DNA from: Bryobacteraceae bacterium
GTDB taxonomy: Bacteria; Acidobacteriota; Terriglobia; Bryobacterales; Bryobacteraceae
Assembly: GCA_023511855.1 (NCBI GenBank)
Contig: JAIMAR010000009.1
Span: 1-37,074, forward strand
Length of the DNA: 37,074 nt
Reading direction: 5' to 3'
Part shown: positions 8,164-14,453 of the stretch, one piece after another
How the letters are laid out: every line of letters starts with the position of its first letter
Numbering within the stretch: position 1 is the stretch's first letter
Notes under the pieces: generated by a model
Databases searched by the model: none
The model's input: the letters and a program-made list of their open reading frames with translations, nothing else
What the model was told of the DNA's origin: nothing
Position numbers and translations under genes: made by a program

Positions 8164-8463
8164 TCACCTCTCGATTACCTTGGGAACCTTGAAGCACCCG
8201 GCCCCGGCCAGCGGCGCGTTGGCCAGCGCCACCTCGGGGCCGAGCACGGGGAGCTCGACGTCTTCACGCAGCGTGGCGGTCTCGCCGGCTTCGAATAAGA
8301 CTTGAGCCATCGGCTCCACTTCCGTGGTGTCCAGCTCGTTGAGCTTGTCCATGTGCTCGAGGATTTCGTTCAGGTCGCTTTGGAACCGGACGGCTTCCTC
8401 ATCGGTGAGCCGCAGGTTGGCCAGCTCCGCCACGTAGCGGACTTGTTGCTCGGTAATCTTCAT
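8164..8463 (-). CDS. gatC: Asp/Glu-tRNA amidotransferase subunit C
   Basis: 99 residues, the usual size for GatC, which tethers GatA to GatB. The family pattern is visible: an N-terminal helix (TEQQVRYVAELANLRLTDEE), the middle helix ending LNEILEHMDKLNELDT, and the C-terminal segment TATLREDVELP. The start overlaps the stop of dciA by an ATGA, which indicates coupled translation, and the gene is followed closely by gatA. Confidence 0.95.
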   Translation of the reverse strand: MKITEQQVRYVAELANLRLTDEEAVRFQSDLNEILEHMDKLNELDTTEVEPMAQVLFEAGETATLREDVELPVLGPEVALANAPLAGAGCFKVPKVIER

Positions 8464-8852
8464 GCGGTTCTCTTGCGGCGCTGCTGCCGGTACAAGACGC
8501 GCAGTTGCGGGTCGGCAATGCTGTCGGCCTCATCGGCAGACCGGAGAGAGGGCGCCGCCTGCACGGGCCGCCGCAGGGGGCGCACCCGGAACTCCACATC
8601 CTTGGGAGCGCCTGCGCCCGCCACGTCCTCCAGGCGCTTGAGAATCTGTCCCTTCAGGGTGAACAATTGCCGCTGCCAGACGGCGTCTTCCACTTCCACC
8701 ACGAGCTTGCCTGCGATTAGAGCCACGGCCTCTGTCCGCGCAGCGATTCGGGGGCCGACGGCCGCCGGCCACGCTGCCTTGGCCACGGCCTCCGGGCTAA
8801 TGGTCCCAGGCGGCAGCTTGATCTTCGCCAGAAGTTTTCCGGCTCGCTCCAT
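8460..8852 (-). CDS. dciA: DciA-like (DUF721) protein
   Basis: 130 residues. The DUF721 fold is seen in AWPAAVGPRIAARTEAVAL, then GKLVVEVEDAVWQRQLFTLKGQILKRL, corresponding to the conserved W...VG, L.V.V...W and QL motifs. DciA proteins load or operate the replicative helicase DnaB in bacteria without DnaC or DnaI; that role is taken from the family. The C-terminal 40 residues are basic and likely disordered. It is the first gene of the dciA-gatC-gatA unit and is divergent from maf, with only 25 bases between the two start codons, so their promoters must overlap or lie within the genes. Confidence 0.8.
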   Translation of the reverse strand: MERAGKLLAKIKLPPGTISPEAVAKAAWPAAVGPRIAARTEAVALIAGKLVVEVEDAVWQRQLFTLKGQILKRLEDVAGAGAPKDVEFRVRPLRRPVQAAPSLRSADEADSIADPQLRVLYRQQRRKRTA

Positions 8853-8877
8853 GGTTCGGGAGAGGCTTCATTGTACC

Positions 8878-9480
8878 ATGCGAATTATGCTGGTCCTTGC
8901 CTCCCGTTCGCCTCGCCGGCAGGAGCTTTTGTCGCGCGCCGGCATCCCGTTCGTGCTGCGGCCCGCCGACATCCCGGAGGAACCCTATGAGGGCGAAGCA
9001 GCAGTCGAACACGCCCGCCGGTTGGCGGGCCAAAAGGCGCAAGCCGTGCCCTGTTCTGAGAATGAAATCGTTTTGGGGGCCGACACGGTCGTCGTTGTGG
9101 AGGGGCAAATCCTGGGCAAGCCGCGGGATCCGGCCGACGCCGTCCGCATGCTGCGCGCTTTGTCCGGCCGTACGCACGAGGTGGTCACCGGCATTTGCCT
9201 GCGAACATCCTGCCGGTTGATTGTGGACAGCGAAACTACCCGCGTCCGGTTCGTCCCTCTCACTGAAGAGGAGATCGCCGCCTACGTGGCCAGCGGCGAG
9301 CCGATGGACAAGGCCGGCGCATACGCGATCCAAGGGCTTGCCTCAAAGTTCATTGACCGCATCGAGGGGTGCTATTTCAACGTGGTCGGCCTGCCCGTGG
9401 CGCTGCTTTGGAAGCGGCTCAAAGAGATGCAGCCGGGCGGCGCCGCAGAGGCTCAAGCTATAATGGGTCCTTCCGTCTAA
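8878..9480 (+). CDS. maf: Maf-family nucleotide pyrophosphatase
   Basis: 200 residues from the ATG at 8878 (a second ATG is 9 bases on). Maf proteins hydrolyse non-canonical or modified nucleoside triphosphates such as dTTP/UTP or methylated forms. Family motifs: LASRSPRRQELL at the N-terminus, GADTVVVVEGQILGKPRD in the centre, SGRTHEVVTGI, and KAGAYAIQG with the C-terminal IEGCYFNVVGLPVALL. The frame stays open further upstream to 8302, but that region lies over dciA and gatC on the other strand and has no Maf similarity. The last codons contain TATAAT (9459-9464), which probably serves the next gene. Confidence 0.93.
   Translation: MRIMLVLASRSPRRQELLSRAGIPFVLRPADIPEEPYEGEAAVEHARRLAGQKAQAVPCSENEIVLGADTVVVVEGQILGKPRDPADAVRMLRALSGRTHEVVTGICLRTSCRLIVDSETTRVRFVPLTEEEIAAYVASGEPMDKAGAYAIQGLASKFIDRIEGCYFNVVGLPVALLWKRLKEMQPGGAAEAQAIMGPSV
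9459..9464 (+). promoter_or_regulatory. Consensus -10 box for the beta-barrel gene
   Basis: A perfect TATAAT inside the end of maf. Transcription would start near 9471, 14 bases before the ATG at 9485. No good -35 hexamer is found 16-18 bases upstream. Confidence 0.5.
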
Positions 9481-9484
9481 TGAT

Positions 9485-10117
9485 ATGAAATACCCCATCT
9501 GTGCGGTTCTGGCGCTGCTGGCGTGTCTGAGTCAGGCGCTGGCTCAAAGGTACGAGGTCTATGCGGGCCGGTCCGTGGCCCGGATGAGCCGTGAGGAGCT
9601 GGGCTCGAACAATCCCGACGAGCCGCGGGACAACGAGACAAGTTTCCGCAACGGCTATGGGCTGGGGGTTCGGCTGACGCTGAACACGCGCGGCTACTAC
9701 GGACACGAACTGTTCGGTTTCTACAACCGCGTTGGGGTGCACACCATCGTTTATGACGAAAACGGCAACGGATCGCCGGTTGACACCAAGGTTCGCATTG
9801 CCCAGGTGGGCTACAACTTCCTTTCCTACATGATGCCCCGAGGGAGCCGGATCCGGCCGTATCTGACCGTGGGGCTGCACGCGGCCCAGCATGAGAACCC
9901 CAAGATTGCCGGCTGGAGCGGGATTGGAACCCGCAACTACGGCTTCAACTACGGCGGCGGCATCAAGCTGTTGTTGTCCCGGAATCTGCTGCTTCGGGCC
10001 GACGTGCGGGACTACCTGACGGGGAAGCCTTACGAGCTGCGCTTCGACGACGTTAGGAAGGCCGGCGGGGCGATCCGCCAGCAGGAATTCTCCTTCGGGC
10101 TGGCGTTCGGCTTTTAA
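9485..10117 (+). CDS. Outer-membrane beta-barrel protein, unknown role
   Basis: 210 residues. A clear Sec signal peptide (KYPICAVLALLACLSQALA, cleaved before QRYEVYAG) precedes alternating amphipathic strands (GYGLGVRLTLNT, ELFGFYNRVGVHTIVY, VRIAQVGYNFLSYM, IRPYLTVGLHAAQ, YGGGIKLLLSRNLLLRADV). The chain ends FSFGLAFGF, with the terminal Phe that the Bam machinery recognises. This pattern fits a small 8-stranded OmpA/OmpX-type barrel. Specific function is unknown. It starts 4 bases after the maf stop but probably has its own promoter at 9459. Confidence 0.8.
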   Translation: MKYPICAVLALLACLSQALAQRYEVYAGRSVARMSREELGSNNPDEPRDNETSFRNGYGLGVRLTLNTRGYYGHELFGFYNRVGVHTIVYDENGNGSPVDTKVRIAQVGYNFLSYMMPRGSRIRPYLTVGLHAAQHENPKIAGWSGIGTRNYGFNYGGGIKLLLSRNLLLRADVRDYLTGKPYELRFDDVRKAGGAIRQQEFSFGLAFGF

Positions 10118-10205
10118 CCCTCCCTCGACCGCTTAGCCAAGGTCCGCCGTCCGCCCTGGTACCAAGCAGCCTTCCTGGTACTATGGAAACCGGAGCATTC
10201 GCTTG

Positions 10206-10290
10206 TAGAATGTAGCCTAGAGGAGGCGAGCCCGCGGCTCGCGGATGGGCTTTGGATGGAACGCCTGCGGGCCACTGATTCGTGTAGAAT
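10206..10290 (+). promoter_or_regulatory. Two TAGAAT boxes and a hairpin before the EPS genes
   Basis: TGTAGAATG occurs twice, with TAGAAT at 10206-10211 and 10285-10290, each a plausible -10 element without a clear -35. Between them is a perfect 7-bp hairpin, arms 10226-10232 and 10236-10242 (GCGAGCC/GGCTCGC), with a 3-base loop. The region is non-coding and leads into the exopolysaccharide genes; transcripts from the first box would carry the hairpin near their 5' end. Confidence 0.45.
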
Positions 10291-10375
10291 GAGTGTAGGT
10301 TGGCGATCTGCCTGTTGGCACAGGCGAACGGCCTCACCAGCCATGGCTTTTTTCTCAATTCCGAAGGGGAATCAA

Positions 10376-11041
10376 ATGTCTTTAGGCCTGCGGCCGGACC
10401 GAGCCGTTCCGATTTTCCTGCTATGCCTATTCCTGATAGCTAGCCTGCCGGCCGCATGGGCAGCTCAAGGAGAACCGCCGACCAAGACCCCACCCCCGGC
10501 GCAACAACCCCCGCCCCCCAGCGATGAAGAGCTGCGCAAAGCGGTGGGCGAGCCGGTGGATCCGAACACTTACATCATCGGGGCCGAAGACGTGCTGCGC
10601 ATCATGGTCTGGCGGGAGCCCGAGTTGTCGGGCCAGTACCTGGTGCGCCCGGATGGCATGATCACGCTGCCGCTGCTCAAACAGGATGTGAAGGCCAGCG
10701 GGCTCACGCCCAAGCAACTGGAAGTCGAGATCACCAAGGCCTACGAGGAGTTCATCACCAAACCTTCGGTGACCGTGTCGGTGGCCACGGTCAACAGCAA
10801 AAAGTACTTCATCATCGGCGGAGTGAACCGCCCGGGCCAGTATCCGCTGGTGGTGCCCACCACGGTGCTGCAAGCCATCGCCATCGCCGGCGGTTTACGG
10901 GAGTTCGCCGACGCCCGCAATATCGTGATCATGCGCGGGCCGAAGCGGTACAAGTTTAACTACCGCGATGTGATCCGCGGCCGGAACATGGTCCAGAACA
11001 TCTATTTGGAGAGCGGAGACATCATTACCGTTCCCGACTAG
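10376..11041 (+). CDS. Wza-like polysaccharide export protein
   Basis: 221 residues from the ATG at 10376, which has AAGGGGA 7 bases upstream; the frame is open to 10256 but that part looks non-coding. A signal peptide (VPIFLLCLFLIASLPAAWA) has no lipobox Cys, so this is not a classical lipoprotein. A Pro-rich linker is followed by the polysaccharide export domain (YIIGAEDVLRIMVWREPELSG and VRPDGMITLPLL) and one SLBB domain (KKYFIIGGVNRPGQYPL and LQAIAIAGGL). E. coli Wza is about 380 residues with more SLBB domains and a C-terminal helix, so this is a short form. It likely acts in the periplasm or outer membrane in exopolysaccharide export with the next two genes. Confidence 0.9.
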   Translation: MSLGLRPDRAVPIFLLCLFLIASLPAAWAAQGEPPTKTPPPAQQPPPPSDEELRKAVGEPVDPNTYIIGAEDVLRIMVWREPELSGQYLVRPDGMITLPLLKQDVKASGLTPKQLEVEITKAYEEFITKPSVTVSVATVNSKKYFIIGGVNRPGQYPLVVPTTVLQAIAIAGGLREFADARNIVIMRGPKRYKFNYRDVIRGRNMVQNIYLESGDIITVPD

Positions 11042-11065
11042 ATCTGAGGAGCGTACGGACAACTC

Positions 11066-12727
11066 ATGCAGCCCAATACAGAATCATACAGCGTGCGCCG
11101 GCGCCCCATGGACTTCGACGACTATATCGACGTCGTGCGGCGGCACAAGTCTTGGATCGCCGGGCCGGCCCTGGCGGGCGTAGTGTTTTCGGTTGTAGTG
11201 GCCTTCCTCTGGCCGGACACCTACACCTCGGAGGCGACGATCCGCATTGTTCCTCCGGCGGTGCCGGAGCGTTTTGTCGCCACCAACGTCAACCTTCAGG
11301 TCGGACAGCGGCTGGCAGCCTTCTACCAGCAGGTGACCAGCCGGGACCGGCTGCAAAACTTGATTCAGACCTTCAATCTTTACCCCAGGAAACGCGGCCG
11401 GGTGCCCGATGAGGACCTGATCGAGGAGATGCGGCGGCGGATCGAAATGCGCCCGGTCACCAGCGTCCGCGAGCCGGTAGACGGCCGTCCGATGGCCACC
11501 GCTTTCCGGGTGTCGTTTTCTTACGAAAACCGTTATGACGCCCAGAAGGTGGTCCGCTCCATCGTCGAAAGCTTGACCACCGAGACGCTCCAGCGCCGCA
11601 CCACGGAGTCGGAAACCACCACCCGGTTCCTGAAGGAAAAGGTGGATGCGGCCAAACAGAAGTTGGACGCCATTGAGGCCAAGGTGGAGCAATACAAGCG
11701 CGCCTTCGCCGGAAAGCTGCCGGAGCAACTCGAGTCCAACCTGGCTCAACTGCGGGCGCTGGACACGCAGATCGCCAGCGCCATGTCTTCGGTGAACCGG
11801 GCCACCCAGGAGAAGCTGCTGTTAGAGAATCAGCTCCGCATCACCCAGGATCAGCTGCAAAACTTGCTGGCCGCGGCCGCCGCCAGCAGTCCTTTGGAGA
11901 CCACCAGCAAGAACGAGCGGCTGGTGCAGTTGGAACGCGAGATCCTGAACACGGAAACGCGGCTGGCGGGCCTCCGCGAGCAGTACACGAACAATCATCC
12001 CGACGTGCGCCGGACCGAGGCGCTCTTGGCGGGGCTACGGCAGGAGCGCGACGCGTTGTTGAAGCAGGAGCAGCAACAGAAGCCCGCACCAGCTGCGCCG
12101 GCCGAGCCGGTCGTAAAGAGCCGCGAGCAACGCCAGTATGAGGCCGACATCGAGCGGCTGCGGGCCCTGATCGCCGCCAAGGACAAGGAGATCGAGCAGT
12201 TTGTCGCCGAACAGGCCCGTCTGAACAAGCAGCAGAAGATCGTCCAAGACCGCATCGACGCCATTCCGCTCGGCGAGCGGGAGTACGTGCAGCTCACCCG
12301 TGACTACGCCATCGCCCGCAAGGAATACGAAGACCTGATGATCAAAAGCAGCCAGTCGGCGATGGCGACCGACTTGGAGCGGCAGCAGCAGGGCGAAATC
12401 TTGGAGGTTCTGGAGCCGGCCTCCTTGCCCCAGACCCCCTGGGAGCCGAACCGCTGGATGATCGTGATCACGGGAACCATGCTGGGGCTCATCTGCGGCG
12501 TGTTCCTGGCCGGGGCGCGCGAGCTGAAAGACACGTCCCTCAAAAACCTGAAGGACGTGAAGGCCTACACGGGGCTGCCGATCCTGGGCAGTGTGCCTCT
12601 GGTGGAAAGCGATCTGGCTCTGCAACGGAAGCGGCGCCTGGCTTGGGTCTATTGGACGACCGCCTGTCTGGCGGGATTTATTCTGATGCTCGGTTCGGTT
12701 TATTATTACTACACGAAGAGCTCTTGA
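11066..12727 (+). CDS. Wzz/GumC-type polysaccharide chain-length protein
   Basis: 553 residues. It begins with a Wzz domain (DFDDYIDVVRRHKSWIAGP) and TM1 near 31-51, followed by a periplasmic region with long coiled coils (about 195-270 and 290-430). The proline-rich membrane-proximal motif LEPASLPQTPWEPNRW precedes TM2 (about 468-486). Unlike a standard Wzz it adds about 65 residues and a third hydrophobic segment (WVYWTTACLAGFILMLGSVYYYY) at the C-terminus. No Walker motif is present, so the kinase is supplied by the next gene. Role: control of exopolysaccharide chain length and export across the periplasm. A GAGGAG lies about 15 bases before the ATG, rather far. Confidence 0.9.
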   Translation: MQPNTESYSVRRRPMDFDDYIDVVRRHKSWIAGPALAGVVFSVVVAFLWPDTYTSEATIRIVPPAVPERFVATNVNLQVGQRLAAFYQQVTSRDRLQNLIQTFNLYPRKRGRVPDEDLIEEMRRRIEMRPVTSVREPVDGRPMATAFRVSFSYENRYDAQKVVRSIVESLTTETLQRRTTESETTTRFLKEKVDAAKQKLDAIEAKVEQYKRAFAGKLPEQLESNLAQLRALDTQIASAMSSVNRATQEKLLLENQLRITQDQLQNLLAAAAASSPLETTSKNERLVQLEREILNTETRLAGLREQYTNNHPDVRRTEALLAGLRQERDALLKQEQQQKPAPAAPAEPVVKSREQRQYEADIERLRALIAAKDKEIEQFVAEQARLNKQQKIVQDRIDAIPLGEREYVQLTRDYAIARKEYEDLMIKSSQSAMATDLERQQQGEILEVLEPASLPQTPWEPNRWMIVITGTMLGLICGVFLAGARELKDTSLKNLKDVKAYTGLPILGSVPLVESDLALQRKRRLAWVYWTTACLAGFILMLGSVYYYYTKSS

Positions 12728-12789
12728 GGACGGATGCATGAAGACGACTGCCGCGGCGCCGGTTGGCCCGCGGGATGCGGGGAGGGTGG

Positions 12790-13644
12790 ATGAGCCGAGT
12801 ACATGACGCTTTGCGGCGGGCGGCCAAGGAAAGCGACAAACAAAAGAGGCAATTGGCGCCCGTCCCGATGCCTAGCGAGCAGCTTCCCGACCTGCTCTCG
12901 GAGATCCCTGAAATCCCCTACACCCCAGCCCCAGGGGTGTTTCTGATCGACCCCAGCCGCCCGAGCGACGCCCACAGTGAGGAGTTCCGGACCCTGCGCA
13001 CCCGACTGAACCACCTGCAAAAGCTCCAGCCCATTCACACGGTTGTGGTCACCAGCTCCTGCCCGGCCGAGGGCAAGTCGTTCACGGCTGTGAATCTGGC
13101 GCTGGCCGAGGCCCAGCTTAAGGACAACCCCACGCTGCTCGCCGATTTCGATTTTCGCAGGCCGGTGCTCCACAACACCTTCCAGTTTGACCGGGCCCCC
13201 GGGGCCACCGATGTGCTGCTGGGCAAAGCGCAGCTTTCGGAGGCCATCCGCCGCATAGAGGGGACGAATCTCTACCTGATGCCGGCCGGCTCGCCGGTTC
13301 TGAACCCCCTCGAGATTCTGAACCTGCCCGAGACCAAAGCCTTGCTGGACCAGTTGCGCCTGGTCTTTAACTGGGTGCTGCTGGATACGCCGCCGTTGTT
13401 GTTCGCCGCCGACGCCAACCTGCTGGCCACGGTCACCGACGGGATCATTTTGGTGGTCCGCCTGGGCGTGACGACGATCGACAGCGTCACGCGCGCTCTG
13501 CAATCTCTGTGCGAGAACAATGTCTTGGGTATTGTGGCCAACGGCGCTCGGGCCGGGGAGCTGTACAGTAAGTATACTTACTATTACTCCGGTTACTACT
13601 ACAAAGAGAAAACGGAAAAGCCTGAGGATGTCGAACCCGCCTGA
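12790..13644 (+). CDS. Tyrosine kinase of the CpsD/CapB type
   Basis: 284 residues. The P-loop motif set of bacterial tyrosine kinases is present: Walker A at 89-98 (SSCPAEGKSF), Walker A' at 117-125 (LLADFDFRR) and Walker B at 195-201 (VLLDTPP). The C-terminal tail has eight Tyr at 259, 262, 264-266 and 269-271, the expected autophosphorylation cluster. The protein lacks membrane segments and is a stand-alone kinase that would pair with the Wzz-like protein, as in the CapA/CapB arrangement. The ATG at 12790 has GGGGAGGG just upstream and gives the usual MSRVHDALRRA start; the open frame continues to 12763. Confidence 0.9.
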   Translation: MSRVHDALRRAAKESDKQKRQLAPVPMPSEQLPDLLSEIPEIPYTPAPGVFLIDPSRPSDAHSEEFRTLRTRLNHLQKLQPIHTVVVTSSCPAEGKSFTAVNLALAEAQLKDNPTLLADFDFRRPVLHNTFQFDRAPGATDVLLGKAQLSEAIRRIEGTNLYLMPAGSPVLNPLEILNLPETKALLDQLRLVFNWVLLDTPPLLFAADANLLATVTDGIILVVRLGVTTIDSVTRALQSLCENNVLGIVANGARAGELYSKYTYYYSGYYYKEKTEKPEDVEPA

Positions 13645-13788
13645 CCGGACCACCTATCGCTGCGCAGCACAAGGGCCGGCCGCAGGCAGAGCTGCCCGCG
13701 TGCCGCAGCACCTCCGGAGGCGGGAGACCCAGCCGCGCGGCTGCTCCGCGCTTCGAGCGGCGCCGGCGCGCCTTCGAGGCGAAGGCCG
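13645..13788. other. G+C-rich intergenic spacer
   Basis: Very G+C-rich, with several short imperfect inverted repeats, for example around GGCCGGCCGCAGGCAGAGCTGCC at its left side, similar in style to the hairpin repeats at 142-489. I see neither a T-tailed terminator nor a clear promoter. Confidence 0.35.
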
Positions 13789-14328
13789 ATGAGCGCCGTC
13801 GGCTCCGATTCGCTCAGCCCCGCAACAGCCGGGTGGTCGGCTTTGGCGGGACTCCAGGCCGGAATCGTGGCCGGAGTCGCGGCTTTGGGCTGGTTTATGG
13901 GGGTGTCGGCATTGGCCGGCCGCGGGGCGTGGGAGACGCCGCTCTCGCTGGCTGCGGCCTTCTACCGTTCGTCGGCATTGCCCTACTGGAGCTGGCGGAG
14001 CTTTTTGGCCGGCTCCGCAGTTTACTTGGTGGCTTCCGGGCTGACCGGGGCATGCTACGGTCTGCTGGCCAGCCGGATAAACGCCCGCCGCCGATCGGTG
14101 CTGTTCGGAATCCTGGCCGGCTTGCTGATGTACTATGGCTGGCACGTCTTGCTGCGCTTGCCGGAAAGGCACGATTTTTTCGACGGAGCCGGCGCGCTTT
14201 CCGGGCACCTGCTGTTTGGCGCGCTGTTGGGTTCGATGCATGGCCCGTTCCGGCGCAGCCTGCTGAGGGAGCTGCGCACCGTGGACTCGGCGGCGCACTC
14301 CGGCGCCAAGGAAAACAGCTCGTTGTGA
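13789..14328 (+). CDS. Small polytopic membrane protein, unknown function
   Basis: 179 residues, with about four hydrophobic segments near 18-43, 70-90, 103-122 and 135-150, and a polar C-terminal tail. No conserved family motif is recognised; R and H clusters (RINARRRSVL, LRLPERHDFF) lie in loops. It stands between the exopolysaccharide operon and bamA on the same strand and could belong to either. Coding is supported by the consistent hydrophobic pattern and a proper ATG, although the other frame on the same strand is open as well. Function unknown. Confidence 0.6.
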   Translation: MSAVGSDSLSPATAGWSALAGLQAGIVAGVAALGWFMGVSALAGRGAWETPLSLAAAFYRSSALPYWSWRSFLAGSAVYLVASGLTGACYGLLASRINARRRSVLFGILAGLLMYYGWHVLLRLPERHDFFDGAGALSGHLLFGALLGSMHGPFRRSLLRELRTVDSAAHSGAKENSSL

Positions 14329-14346
14329 GCCTCGGCGGGAACAAGG

Positions 14347-14382
14347 TAGAATGTGGTTTCGCGCAGATCCCCGCGGGGGATC
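14347..14382 (+). promoter_or_regulatory. bamA -10 box and 5' leader hairpin
   Basis: TAGAAT at 14347-14352 predicts a start near 14359. Seven bases on, a perfect hairpin with arms 14366-14372 and 14376-14382 (GATCCCC/GGGGATC) and a 3-base loop sits at the 5' end of a leader of about 95 bases. AAAGGA at 14437-14442 is the ribosome site for the ATG at 14454. The hairpin may protect the mRNA end or act in regulation; this is inference. Confidence 0.45.
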
Positions 14383-14453
14383 AACCGGATGAAACGGCCT
14401 GCGCTTGGGATGCGTCATTCCATTGGCGCAGAGTGGAAAGGAATTAGCTTCGA

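Noticed and set aside
8302-8877. N-terminal extension of Maf
   Set aside because: The upward extension overlaps dciA and gatC on the other strand; Maf similarity begins at LASRSPRR right after 8878.
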